NCBI GenBank assembly: GCA_963732595.1
Contig: CAVSZZ010000002.1
Location: 62,001-126,000, forward strand
Direction: 5' to 3'
Source: JAFGXF01 sp963732595
Lineage (GTDB): Bacteria > Chloroflexota > Anaerolineae > Anaerolineales > Anaerolineaceae
DNA: 64,000 nucleotides
Shown here in pieces: positions 1-8,284 of the stretch (the stretch's first letter is position 1; each line of letters begins with the position of its first letter). A model generated the notes under the pieces. It ran no database searches and was not told where the DNA came from. It saw only the letters and a program-made list of their open reading frames with translations. The position numbers were made by a program, and so were the translations under genes.

Positions 1-263
1 GTGGCACCCGAAGACCTTTGCCGAGGCGAATGCCAAGCTTATCAAGGACTTCGGCAAGGATTGGGATCAGATGTACCCGATGAAAGACTTCTATCAGGAT
101 ATGCACTTCAACCTGTTCCCGAAGAAGATCGTGCATGCCGAGAACCTGGCCGGCCAGTTGCAACAATGCCAAGGGCGGCCGCTACTACATCGGTTGCTAT
201 CTGCAGAAGGCCATGGAAGCCGAAACCATGTGGGGTCGCTTCGTCGCCTTCAAGGAAAAATAG
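1..263 (+). CDS. 3' end of a gene, possibly cyclase/kynurenine-formamidase-like (partial, frameshifted)
   Basis: Only the C-terminal part is in the window. The frame starting at base 2 reads WHPKTFAEANAKL and onward to about base 170. One extra base there (ttg[c]aac) moves the reading to the next frame, which continues GGRYYIGCYLQKAMEAE and stops at 261-263 after FVAFKEK. The ending (a VHAENLAG segment, then a GRYYIG segment, then RFVAF) resembles the C-terminus of the putative cyclase family that includes kynurenine formamidases, but this is weak by eye. It lies directly upstream of the molybdenum hydroxylase genes, so a role in the same catabolic pathway is plausible. A hairpin follows the stop. 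Confidence 0.45.
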
Positions 264-273
264 AATTCAAATC

Positions 274-309
274 ACAGACCTCCAGGTGGGCTGCCATTTG
301 GAGGTCTGT
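274..309 (+). terminator. hairpin after the first gene
   Basis: An 11-bp stem (acagacctcca / tggaggtctgt) with a 14-base loop starts 11 bases after the stop codon at 263. The T-run after it is weak (atttaca), so it may slow or protect the transcript rather than fully terminate it. Confidence 0.5.
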
Positions 310-390
310 ATTTACAGAAGGATCCGAGGTGGTCTACTCCAGGATCCGTATAAACTGCAATCATTACGCAAAGAAGGAGGATGTTAGCTT

Positions 391-1275
391 ATGAAGCCAG
401 CAGCATTTGATTATTATGCTCCAGCCAGCGTTGAAGAAGCGCTCGATCAACTGGCTGAGCTGGGCTACAACGGCAAGGTGCTGGCCGGTGGTCAGAGCCT
501 GATCCCCGCCATGAACTTTCGCATGGCACGCCCGGCTGCCCTGGTCGATCTGAATACCATTCACGAGCTCGAATACATCAAGACCCCCCAGGCAGGCGGC
601 CTGGCGATCGGCACCATGACCCGCGACAGCGTGGTCGAACACAGCCAGGTCGTCCTGGAAAAAGCCCCCCTGGTGGTGGAAGCCATGCCAAACATTGGCC
701 ACCCCCAGATCCGCAACCGCGGCACGTTCGGCGGCGCGATCGCGCATGCCGACCCGGCCGGTCAACTGCCCGGCATCTCGTTGGCCTTGCGCGCCAATCT
801 GCACATCCTCAAGAAAGGCAGCGACCGCTGGGTTCCGGTGGATGAGTTCTTCCTGGGTCCCTTCATGACCGTCATCGAGCCCGATGAAATGCTGGCCGAG
901 GTGGTTCTGCCACCCCTGCCCGCACGTACCGGCACCAGCTACAAGCAGGTCTCACGCCAGCGTGGCAGTGCCACCCAATCGGCCATCGCCTCGGTGGTCA
1001 GCCTGGATGACAAGGGCAAGGTTGCCAGCCTGCGCGTGGTGATGATGAGCGTGGGAGCCACCCCGCTGGTATCCAGCGCGGCCGAAGAGATCCTGGTCGG
1101 ACAGGAACCAAGTGAAGCAGCCTTCAAAGAGATCGCCTCAAAGGCTTCCGAGACCGAGATCGACCCCTCCACCGATATGCACGCCACGGCCGAGTATCGC
1201 AAGCAAGTCACCTATGGCCTGATCATCCAATCTCTCGCAACCGCCACCGCGCGTGCGAAGGGTAAGGGAGGTTAA
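391..1275 (+). CDS. molybdenum hydroxylase FAD-binding subunit (CoxM/XdhB-like)
   Basis: A 294-residue FAD subunit of the xanthine dehydrogenase/CO dehydrogenase family. It carries electrons from the iron-sulfur subunit to an acceptor. The FAD-binding signatures are visible: AGGQSLIPAMNFRMARP at about residues 32-48 and IGHPQIRNRGTFGGAIAHAD at about 107-126. The length matches CoxM-type subunits. The ATG has a good ribosome site (aaggagg) 10-12 bases upstream. It is first in the order FAD, 2Fe-2S, Mo subunit, and the next gene begins 2 bases after its stop. The substrate cannot be read from this subunit; the NCS2 permease downstream makes a purine-like compound likely. Confidence 0.93.
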   Translation: MKPAAFDYYAPASVEEALDQLAELGYNGKVLAGGQSLIPAMNFRMARPAALVDLNTIHELEYIKTPQAGGLAIGTMTRDSVVEHSQVVLEKAPLVVEAMPNIGHPQIRNRGTFGGAIAHADPAGQLPGISLALRANLHILKKGSDRWVPVDEFFLGPFMTVIEPDEMLAEVVLPPLPARTGTSYKQVSRQRGSATQSAIASVVSLDDKGKVASLRVVMMSVGATPLVSSAAEEILVGQEPSEAAFKEIASKASETEIDPSTDMHATAEYRKQVTYGLIIQSLATATARAKGKGG

Positions 1276-1276
1276 C

Positions 1277-1762
1277 ATGAGCGCACCCGTCAAGATTAAA
1301 GTCAAGGTCAACGGTGTGGACTTCGAGCGCGAGGTCGAACCCCGCTTGCTCCTGAGTGATTTTCTGCGCCATGACCTGGAACTCACCAGCACGCATGTGG
1401 GCTGCGAACATGGCATGTGCGGCGCCTGCACGATCCTCATGGATGGTGTCTCCGTGCGCTCGTGCCTGATCTTCGCTGTACAGGCCAACGGGCATGTCCT
1501 CGAGACCGCTGACGGTCTGGGAACCGAAGATGCGCTGCATCCGTTGCAGCAGGCATTCATGGAAGAGCACGCCCTGCAATGTGGATTCTGCACGCCCGGC
1601 TTCCTGATGTCGATCATCCCGTTCCTGCGTGACAACCCCAAGCCAACCGATGAACAGATCCGTGAAGCGATTGACGGCAACCTGTGCCGCTGCACCGGAT
1701 ATGAGAACATCGTCAGAGCCGTCAAGAAGGCTTCTGGTACGATGGCCGGCAAGGCCAAGTGA
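1277..1762 (+). CDS. molybdenum hydroxylase 2Fe-2S subunit (CoxS/XdhC-like)
   Basis: A 161-residue two-cluster ferredoxin subunit. The N-terminal plant-type 2Fe-2S domain has CEHGMCGACTILMDG, and the C-terminal helical 2Fe-2S domain has CGFCTPGF and CRCTGY. These eight cysteines bind the two clusters that pass electrons from the molybdenum site to FAD. The start at 1277 is chosen because a strong GGGAGG site lies just upstream, overlapping the end of the FAD subunit gene, and the product then begins MSAPVKIKV as is usual. It lacks a Tat signal, so the enzyme is probably cytoplasmic. Confidence 0.95.
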   Translation: MSAPVKIKVKVNGVDFEREVEPRLLLSDFLRHDLELTSTHVGCEHGMCGACTILMDGVSVRSCLIFAVQANGHVLETADGLGTEDALHPLQQAFMEEHALQCGFCTPGFLMSIIPFLRDNPKPTDEQIREAIDGNLCRCTGYENIVRAVKKASGTMAGKAK

Positions 1763-1779
1763 GCATGGTGAGGTGAATT

Positions 1780-4119
1780 ATGACTGAAAAATATTTCAAA
1801 CAACCCATTCTCAGGAATGAAGATCCACGGCTTCTGACCGGCAAGGCGAAGTTCATCGATGACATCAGCCTGCCCGGCATGCTGCACGCGGCCTTCCTGC
1901 GAAGTGACTACGCATCTGCGAAGATCAACTCGATCGATGTCTCGACCGCCAGGAAGCACCCGGGCGTGGTGGCAGTTTACACGGCTTCCGATTTTGGTGA
2001 TTACTGGAAACCCGGCCCCCTGCAGGTGCCACCGCCCAGCGTGATCAAAGGCTCGCTGTTCAATGCGCGCACACTGATCCCGATCGCCAAGGACCGGGTG
2101 CGATTCTCGGGTGAACCCCTGGCTGTCGTCATCGCCGAATCCCGCTATATTGCCGAGGATGCCTGCGAGGACATCGTGGTCGATATGGAACCATTGCCGG
2201 TTGTGACCGACATGGAAAAAGCGATGGAAGACGGCTCTCCCCTTGTGCATGATGACGTCCCCAACAACCTGGCAGCAGATGTCTACCAGGAACGCGGTAA
2301 TTATGCCGAGGCAGCCAAGAAGGCGGACCTGGTCGTCAAGCGAAAGATCCTGGTCGACCGATGCGCGGGTGGCGCCATGGAAAATCGCGGCATCATCATT
2401 GATTATGACGATCGGACACATAACATGACCATCTGGGCTACCACCCAGGCTCCCATCCCATTGCGCAACAGCATCGCCGGCCGGCTTGGCCTGTTCGAGA
2501 ACCAGGTCAGGGTCATCACCCCCTTCATCGGTGGTGGCTTTGGACCCAAGATCATGACCTCCCAGGCGGATGACGTGCTCCTTCCGATCATCGCCATGTG
2601 GTTGAAACGTCCGATCAAATGGATCGAGGACCGCCGCGAGAACTTCCTGGCGACCACCTCGGAACGCGACCAGGTTCATTTCGCCGAGATCGCACTGACG
2701 AAGGACGGCACGATCCTGGGCGTCAAGGATGTCTTTCTGCATGATACCGGTGCGTATGATCCCTATGGGATGACCGTTCCCCTGAACACATCGACCCATA
2801 CGGTCAGCAACTACGAGGTGCCGGCTTTCATCACCAACATCAAGATGGTCTTCACCAACAAAATGGTGGTCACCCCGGTGCGCGGTGCAGGCCGCCCGCA
2901 GGGAGTGTACGTCATGGAGCGTCTACTGGATGCGGCAGCCCGTGAGCTCAAGATGAGCCCGGTGGAGATCCGCCGCAAGAATATGCTGCCGTCGAACAAG
3001 TATCCTTACAAATCCGGCATCATCGGCCAGGACTTTGTCGAAGGTGTGTTGGATAGCGGAGATTTCGCCGGAAACCTGAAGATTGCGCTGGATCTGATCG
3101 GTTATGACGACTTCGTGAAAACCGAACAGCCCAAACTGCGCGCAGCCGGCAAGAAAATCGGTATCGGCGTGGTTAATTTCACCGAAGGCACTGCTGTCGG
3201 ACCCTACGAGGGTGCGAAGGTGACGGTGGGCGGAAATGGCAAGGTCAACATGGCCACCGGTATTTCAACCCAGGGGCAGGGACACTTCACGGTTTTCGCC
3301 CAGATCGTTGCCGAGCAGTTGGGTGTGGATGTGAAGGATGTCAATGTCATCACCGGGGATACCGGTCAGTTCCACTGGGGCGCCGGTACATTTGCCAGCC
3401 GCGGTGCGACGGTCGCCGGGACAGCAGTTTACAACGCATCCATGAAAGTCCGTGAAAAGGTACTGAAGTTGGGTGCCAAAGTGCTCGAAGTACCCGAAAG
3501 CGATCTGGAACTCGCGGATGGACTGGTGAAGGCTAAGAGCAAACCCGAGAAATCCATCCCGATCGGACAACTGGCCGTCATGGCCAACCCCATGCGCGGC
3601 ACCATCGAACCGGGCGTCGAGCCCGGTCTGGAAGCGGTTGGTTACTATGGCCCGCCCTACGGTGCGACCGGTAATGGCTCGATGGCCATGATCATCGAGG
3701 TGGATCCGGTCACTTATGCTGTCAAGATCCACAAGTGCGTGATCGTGCACGATTGTGGCACCGTCATCAACCCATTGTTGCTGGAAGGTCAGATCATGGG
3801 CGGCCTATCGATGGGTGTGGGCAATGCCTTCTACGAGCAGCTCCTGTACGATGAGAATGGCCAGGTGATGAACGCATCGTTCATGGATTATCTGATCCCC
3901 CAGGCGACCGATATGCCGGAGGAAGTGCTCTTGGGTCACAATTCATCACCTTCCCCATTGAATCCCCTCGGGATGAAGGGCGTTGGTGAGGCCGGGGCAA
4001 TCCCCACACCTTCCTGCTTCGTCCAGGCAGTGGAGAATGCATTTGAAGCGGAGAACCTTGAGATCATGGAGACACCGCTCAGCCCCAGCAAATTATTTCA
4101 CTATGTCAGTGACCTGTGA
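1780..4119 (+). CDS. molybdenum hydroxylase large, Mo-cofactor-binding subunit (CoxL/XdhA-like)
   Basis: A 779-residue catalytic subunit of the xanthine dehydrogenase family that binds molybdopterin cofactor. Visible landmarks are RNEDPRLLTGKAKFIDD at the N-terminus, the cofactor loop GGGFGPK at about residue 252, VRGAGRPQGVYVMER at about 367, and the C-terminal catalytic-glutamate motif GVGEAGAIPTP at about 734. The active loop is RGAGRPQ and not the AYXCSFR loop of true aerobic CO dehydrogenase. It is therefore better called a xanthine/aldehyde-type or form II enzyme. It sits 17 bases after the 2Fe-2S gene and upstream of coxG, consistent with one operon. Confidence 0.93.
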   Translation: MTEKYFKQPILRNEDPRLLTGKAKFIDDISLPGMLHAAFLRSDYASAKINSIDVSTARKHPGVVAVYTASDFGDYWKPGPLQVPPPSVIKGSLFNARTLIPIAKDRVRFSGEPLAVVIAESRYIAEDACEDIVVDMEPLPVVTDMEKAMEDGSPLVHDDVPNNLAADVYQERGNYAEAAKKADLVVKRKILVDRCAGGAMENRGIIIDYDDRTHNMTIWATTQAPIPLRNSIAGRLGLFENQVRVITPFIGGGFGPKIMTSQADDVLLPIIAMWLKRPIKWIEDRRENFLATTSERDQVHFAEIALTKDGTILGVKDVFLHDTGAYDPYGMTVPLNTSTHTVSNYEVPAFITNIKMVFTNKMVVTPVRGAGRPQGVYVMERLLDAAARELKMSPVEIRRKNMLPSNKYPYKSGIIGQDFVEGVLDSGDFAGNLKIALDLIGYDDFVKTEQPKLRAAGKKIGIGVVNFTEGTAVGPYEGAKVTVGGNGKVNMATGISTQGQGHFTVFAQIVAEQLGVDVKDVNVITGDTGQFHWGAGTFASRGATVAGTAVYNASMKVREKVLKLGAKVLEVPESDLELADGLVKAKSKPEKSIPIGQLAVMANPMRGTIEPGVEPGLEAVGYYGPPYGATGNGSMAMIIEVDPVTYAVKIHKCVIVHDCGTVINPLLLEGQIMGGLSMGVGNAFYEQLLYDENGQVMNASFMDYLIPQATDMPEEVLLGHNSSPSPLNPLGMKGVGEAGAIPTPSCFVQAVENAFEAENLEIMETPLSPSKLFHYVSDL

Positions 4120-4175
4120 AGTTTGCCCGTGGTGAATATTTGATATATCAATTATAATAAAGGAGATTCTCGTAT

Positions 4176-4631
4176 ATGAAAATAGAAGGTGAACACGTTT
4201 TCAAGGGTCCACGCGAAGAAGTGTGGGAAATGTTCTACGATCCCGAGATCCTTGCATCGGCGCTTCCCGGAACACAAACTCTCAAGTTGATCAACCCGAA
4301 CGAATATGAAGCCACCATCAACCTGCGCATCGGCCCAGTATCCGGGTCATTCAAGGGAAATCTCAAGATCACCAACGAAAAACCACCGGAAAGCTGCACC
4401 CTGAATGTTGATGGCAAAGGTGCACCGGGATTTCTGAAGGGATTTGGAAATATCCATTTCACCGATCTTGGCGACAGCACCACGCTGATGAAATATGACG
4501 GTGAAGTGGCTGTTGGAGGCATGCTGGCCAGTGTCGGTCAGCGCATGATGGACAGTGTCAGCAAGATCATGATCAAGACAGGGTTTGGAATATTAGACAA
4601 AGCATTGGAGAAAAAACATGGCAACAAATAA
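4176..4631 (+). CDS. coxG: CoxG-like SRPBCC protein
   Basis: A 151-residue protein of the CoxG family (SRPBCC fold). The N-terminus MKIEGEHVFKGPREEVWE and the central segment around residues 40-70 are typical. In carboxydotrophs CoxG helps attach the molybdenum hydroxylase to the membrane; here that role is inferred from family and position. It follows the large subunit by 56 bases with an AAGGAG site. Its 3' end overlaps the next small membrane-protein gene by 14 bases. Confidence 0.85.
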   Translation: MKIEGEHVFKGPREEVWEMFYDPEILASALPGTQTLKLINPNEYEATINLRIGPVSGSFKGNLKITNEKPPESCTLNVDGKGAPGFLKGFGNIHFTDLGDSTTLMKYDGEVAVGGMLASVGQRMMDSVSKIMIKTGFGILDKALEKKHGNK

Positions 4632-4800
4632 AACAAAGAAGAAGACCGCTATCAAGACAGTCCAGCAAATGAAGGATGAGAAGGGCGTAGCTAAAGGCGA
4701 AAAGCAGGGTTTAATGAATATAGCTGAAGTTCGCATGGTCCTATATGTGGTGCCCGTCGCCTTGATTTTGGCACTTTTCGTTTACTTCGTAACGCGATAA
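4618..4800 (+). CDS. small single-pass membrane protein of unknown function
   Basis: A 60-residue product with a very basic N-terminal half (MATNKTKKKTAIKT) and one C-terminal hydrophobic helix (about residues 39-57). I do not recognise a family. It overlaps the coxG stop region by 14 bases and so is probably translationally coupled to it. A cytosolic lysine-rich tail plus a membrane helix would suit a docking anchor for the CoxG/hydroxylase complex, but that is only a guess from position. Confidence 0.6.
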   Translation: MATNKTKKKTAIKTVQQMKDEKGVAKGEKQGLMNIAEVRMVLYVVPVALILALFVYFVTR

Positions 4801-4960
4801 AATATAGGCAACCCAGAACAAGCACACAGTAAGCGTCAATTTCTGATATCGATTACATCCGTTGAAAGGAGGTGGTCGTTAGGGAATTAGTACGTCAAGC
4901 AATTGTTTGTGTGTAAGAAATTGCACGACCAATCTTTTTCGATAAAAAGGAAGGAAGATT

Positions 4961-6352
4961 ATGGCAACTGCAAAATCAAAAGTGATGGGTTATCTGCCCA
5001 ATGACACGCCGCCCTTTGGGAAGATGCTCCTGCTGGGTTTCCAGCACGTCATCACGATGTTCCCGGCGACTGTCCTTTGCGCCCTCCTGATGGGTTTCCC
5101 GGTCAGCACCGTCCTGACGGTCACCGGTCTCGGCACCATCATCGCGCTTCTCGGCGCCAAATTCAGCATGGGCAAGTACATCCCGTTGTACTACGGCTCG
5201 AGCTTCTCCTACCTGGCCGCGGTCATGGCGATCACCCAGACCGCCTATGGTGAAGTTGCTCCCGCCCACACCCTGCAGGTCGTTCAGGCTGGTTTCCTGG
5301 CCACAGGTATCATCAACGTCATCGTTGGCCTGATCATCCGCCTGGCAGGCGGCAAGAAAGCCGTCGACCTGGTCCTCCCGCCCGTTGTCACCGGCTCGGT
5401 GGCCTGCACGATCGGTATCGGCCTGGGTGCTGCTGCTCTGAATAACGCCAGCGGTTTCCTGTACGATAGCGCTGGTATCTTGTCCTGGTGGGCTGTAGCC
5501 CTGATCACCCTGTTGGCATCCGTTCTGTTCTCGGTCTACCTGCAGGGCAAGGGTTTCATCGGCATGCTCCCCATCCTTCTGGGCTCAATCGTTGGCTATC
5601 TTGCGGCCATTCCCTTCGGACTGGTTGATTTCTCTCAGATCGGTGCAACCGCCTGGATCACCGCCCCCACATTCACCTTCCCGGTCTTCAATGATCCTCT
5701 GACCTGGACCGTGATCGTCGGTGTTGGTGTCATGGCCATCGCCACCATCCCCGAATCCACTGCCCACCTGTATCAGATCAGCCTGTATGTCGATCACTTG
5801 GCTGAGGAACAGGGCCGCGAGAAATTTGGCCTGGCCCAATACGTCGGCTTGAACCTGATGCTCGATGGTCTGGATGACATCATCAATGGTCTGTTCGGCT
5901 CCACCGCCGGCACCAACTATGGCGAGAACAACTCCCTGATGGTAATCACCCGAAACTACTCCGGCCCGGTTTTGTTGACGGCTGGCGTTATCGCCATCCT
6001 GCTGGGCTTCATCGGACCGCTGCGCGATCTAATCTACAGCATTCCGACCGCTGTTGCTGGTGGTTTGGGTATCTACCTGTTCGGCGTCATTGGCATGCAG
6101 GGTATTGCCCTTATGATGGCCGAAAAAGTCAACCTCTATGATCCAAAAGAGTTGGCCCTGGGCGCCATGATCCTGATCGTCGGTATCGGCGGCAACATTG
6201 GCTACGCCAATGGCATGCTCCCCGTCCCGCTGCTGCAGAAGGTCTTCCCCTTCGGCTGGCCCGCGATCGCAACCGGTGCCGTCCTTGGCATTCTGGTCAA
6301 CTTGATCTTCCTCGCATTCAAGCCCCCGGTTGAACGCGCCAAAGTTGGCTAA
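4961..6352 (+). CDS. NCS2-family purine/pyrimidine permease
   Basis: A 463-residue polytopic membrane protein of the nucleobase:cation symporter-2 family (uracil/xanthine permeases). It has the usual 12-14 hydrophobic helices and the family signature regions: GFQHVITMFPATVLC near the N-terminus, GSVACTIGIGLG in the middle and GLDDIINGLFGSTAGTNYGEN around residues 305-325. The ATG is preceded by aaaaggaaggaag. It lies in the same orientation as the molybdenum hydroxylase genes, 160 bases downstream, and ends at a strong terminator. Xanthine, urate or uracil are possible substrates. Confidence 0.93.
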   Translation: MATAKSKVMGYLPNDTPPFGKMLLLGFQHVITMFPATVLCALLMGFPVSTVLTVTGLGTIIALLGAKFSMGKYIPLYYGSSFSYLAAVMAITQTAYGEVAPAHTLQVVQAGFLATGIINVIVGLIIRLAGGKKAVDLVLPPVVTGSVACTIGIGLGAAALNNASGFLYDSAGILSWWAVALITLLASVLFSVYLQGKGFIGMLPILLGSIVGYLAAIPFGLVDFSQIGATAWITAPTFTFPVFNDPLTWTVIVGVGVMAIATIPESTAHLYQISLYVDHLAEEQGREKFGLAQYVGLNLMLDGLDDIINGLFGSTAGTNYGENNSLMVITRNYSGPVLLTAGVIAILLGFIGPLRDLIYSIPTAVAGGLGIYLFGVIGMQGIALMMAEKVNLYDPKELALGAMILIVGIGGNIGYANGMLPVPLLQKVFPFGWPAIATGAVLGILVNLIFLAFKPPVERAKVG

Positions 6353-6394
6353 GCTTAACCCCTGACAACAGGAAAAGCTTTCTAAGCAACAAAG

Positions 6395-6423
6395 AGAGCG
6401 CCGGATTAATCCGGCGCTCTTTC
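6395..6423 (+). terminator. rho-independent terminator after the permease gene
   Basis: A perfect 13-bp inverted repeat, agagcgccggatt / aatccggcgctct (6395-6420), is followed by ttt. It closes the hydroxylase-permease unit 42 bases after the stop codon. Confidence 0.85.
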
Positions 6424-6464
6424 ATTACCTCCAAATCTGCAAACAAGAGAGGCAATACCCGCTA

Positions 6465-6473
6465 TGGTATAAT
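6465..6473 (+). promoter_or_regulatory. extended -10 promoter element
   Basis: TGGTATAAT is a perfect TATAAT at 6468-6473 with the TGn extension. No good -35 box is visible at the expected distance. It lies 42 bases upstream of the start of the SDR gene. Confidence 0.55.
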
Positions 6474-6515
6474 GCGCGGGCTGTAGACAGATGGTCCCTA
6501 CCCTGAGAATTTCAT

Positions 6516-7376
6516 TTGAATAATAAAAAGATCCTGGTGACCGGCGCAAGCGGAAAAACCGGAAAGGCTATGATCGCCGCCTTTCTGAAAAATGGCTTTT
6601 CGGTCAATGCGCTGGTTCATTCCCCTCAACCATCCCACTCATTCGATGACAATGTCACGGTCATTTGTGGGGATCTGCTCGCGGCTCGCGATCTCGTCAA
6701 GGCCATGCAGGGCTGCACCGCCGTCTATCACATCTGCCCCAACATGCATCCGGACGAGGTTCGAATCGGCAGACTGGCCATCCGGGCAGCGCAGACCTGC
6801 GGGATCGGGCATTTCGTTTATCATTCCGTGCTCCATCCCCAGATCAAGGAAATGCCGCACCACTGGAAAAAGATGCAGGTTGAAGGTCTGCTGTTCAAGT
6901 CCGGATTGAAGTACACGATCCTGCAACCGGCTGCTTATATGCAAAATCTGCTGCAGTATAAACCTGCAATAGAAGAAAAAGGGATCTACACAGTCCCGTA
7001 TAACAGTCAAACCCGGATTGGGATGGTCGACCTGCGCGACGTGACCGATGTTGCCGCCAGGGTCATCACCGACAAACGCCACTTCGGCAGTACTTATGAG
7101 TTGGCGACGGATGAATGTTACAGCCAATCGGAACTGACCGGTTTGTTCACCCGAATCTGTAAAAGAAAAATAGAATTCTGCGAAACACCACGCGCTCAAT
7201 GGGAAGAGGCGATGGTAAAATCGAACTTGCCGCCTTATGCCATTGCCACCCTGGTCAGCATGTTCGCGTATTACGAACGCTACGGTTTTACCGGCAATGG
7301 TAAAGTGCTGGAAACGCTGCTCGGGCGCAAACCGAACACACTGGATGCATTTATTGAAGAATTCTTTACTCATTGA
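6516..7376 (+). CDS. NmrA-like atypical SDR / NAD(P)-binding protein
   Basis: A 286-residue Rossmann-fold protein. The N-terminal ILVTGASGKTGKAM is the NAD(P)-binding TGxxGxxG motif. The body (HFVYHSVLHPQ; the YTILQPAAYMQNLL segment; DLRDVTDVAARVI) matches the NmrA/atypical SDR group of sugar-epimerase-like reductases and redox-sensing proteins. A TTG start at 6516 is the first in-frame start with the whole fold. Substrate cannot be told. It is followed 9 bases later by a broken unknown gene. Confidence 0.85.
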   Translation: MNNKKILVTGASGKTGKAMIAAFLKNGFSVNALVHSPQPSHSFDDNVTVICGDLLAARDLVKAMQGCTAVYHICPNMHPDEVRIGRLAIRAAQTCGIGHFVYHSVLHPQIKEMPHHWKKMQVEGLLFKSGLKYTILQPAAYMQNLLQYKPAIEEKGIYTVPYNSQTRIGMVDLRDVTDVAARVITDKRHFGSTYELATDECYSQSELTGLFTRICKRKIEFCETPRAQWEEAMVKSNLPPYAIATLVSMFAYYERYGFTGNGKVLETLLGRKPNTLDAFIEEFFTH

Positions 7377-7385
7377 AGCGGAGAG

Positions 7386-7878
7386 ATGATGGTAGACAAG
7401 AAAAAGAATCAGCAATTCAATTTTGGTCATGAAGCCCTGCCGGTGCTGTTCCACTCGCAATACACTGATTTCATGTCGTATCTGGAACGCGACCGGACCA
7501 GGTTCCTCGAGTTCTGGTGGAAGCATGTTGGGGATCAGCTTGATAAATCGCTTTGCAAAGCCCCCAAAGGGTTGAATTACCAGGTGAGGGATTACGAAAA
7601 AGGCAGGCGCATTGTCCTGGTCACCCTGCCCCAACCGATGGAAAAGGGAGATACCTATTTCGTGGCAGGAATTAAACTACCCGGAAAAACGCATCCCCTT
7701 CGTGAAAATTTCTTCCACGCGCGTGATCATCCTGGATAAATCCATCGATGATAACGGGCAACCCTGCACCTGGATGTCCTACATCACACCATCCGCGCGC
7801 ATTGTACCGATCGGGATTGGTCCTGAGCCAGATCCTGAATTATTTATCAATGAAGTTCGTAAGATCATGAAATTTTAA
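7386..7878 (+). CDS. conserved-looking unknown protein, frameshifted
   Basis: Two overlapping frames make one protein of about 163 residues. The first frame runs from MMVDKKKNQQFNFGH to YFVA; the second continues ELNYPEKRIPFVKISS to the stop after IRKIMKF-like sequence at 7878. Removing one g near 7669 (gca[g]gaatta) joins them without loss. I do not recognise a family. There is no signal peptide or membrane helix, and tryptophan-rich and acidic patches suggest a soluble protein. It sits between the SDR gene and a small membrane-protein gene in the same direction. Confidence 0.6.
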
Positions 7879-7895
7879 ACCCGGAGGATTGCACA

Positions 7896-8237
7896 TTGTT
7901 TAAGCTGGATGATGGTATCTTATATTTCGGTCTGGCACTGGTTTTCTTTTATCTCTATTGGGCCTGGCTGAGAGGGCGCAAGCGCCGCCTGGCACGTGAG
8001 AACGCCCTGGCGATGAGCAAGGCACACGGCGCCAAGAAACGCGAGCTGGCAGCCAAACTGCCGGATCCCGGTGCTCCAAGCGCAGAAGTCAGGAGTTGGC
8101 CCCTGCTGGTGGTGATGATGGTGTTAACTTTATCCGCTTTCTTCATCCGCGATGGCGTCCTGTTGCCTGTGTATCAGGAATACTGGTGGGTCGTTGCAGA
8201 CATCGGAATCATCGGTTTAGCCTTCTGTCTCAAGTGA
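7896..8237 (+). CDS. small membrane protein of unknown function
   Basis: A 113-residue product with one hydrophobic helix at about residues 8-24, a basic cytosolic-looking loop (RGRKRRLAREN), and two more helices at about 68-84 and 96-112. The TTG start is supported by a GGAGG site 9 bases upstream; there is no ATG that keeps the first helix. The family is unknown. It ends 15 bases before a bidirectional terminator that it shares with the convergent ubiquitin-like operon. Confidence 0.6.
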   Translation: MFKLDDGILYFGLALVFFYLYWAWLRGRKRRLARENALAMSKAHGAKKRELAAKLPDPGAPSAEVRSWPLLVVMMVLTLSAFFIRDGVLLPVYQEYWWVVADIGIIGLAFCLK

Positions 8238-8252
8238 TCACACCCACATATG

Positions 8253-8282
8253 AAAAACAGGTCTCTTGCGAGACCTGTTTTT
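8253..8282. terminator. bidirectional terminator between 8237 and the ubiquitin-like operon
   Basis: A perfect 13-bp stem, aaaaacaggtctc / gagacctgttttt with loop ttgc, is flanked by A-runs and T-runs on both sides. It can end transcription from either strand. It lies 2 bases beyond the stop of the VWA gene (minus strand) and 15 beyond the small membrane gene (plus strand). Confidence 0.88.
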
Positions 8283-8284
8283 GG

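Noticed and set aside
1138..2799. Long open frame of 553 codons on the minus strand opposite the molybdenum hydroxylase genes
   Set aside because: It lies antisense to two clearly conserved genes, has no ribosome site or family motif, and reflects codon bias in GC-rich sequence.
391..4631. Aerobic CO dehydrogenase (form I cox operon)
   Set aside because: The large subunit has RGAGRPQ and not AYXCSFR at the active loop, and the accessory cox genes are not seen.
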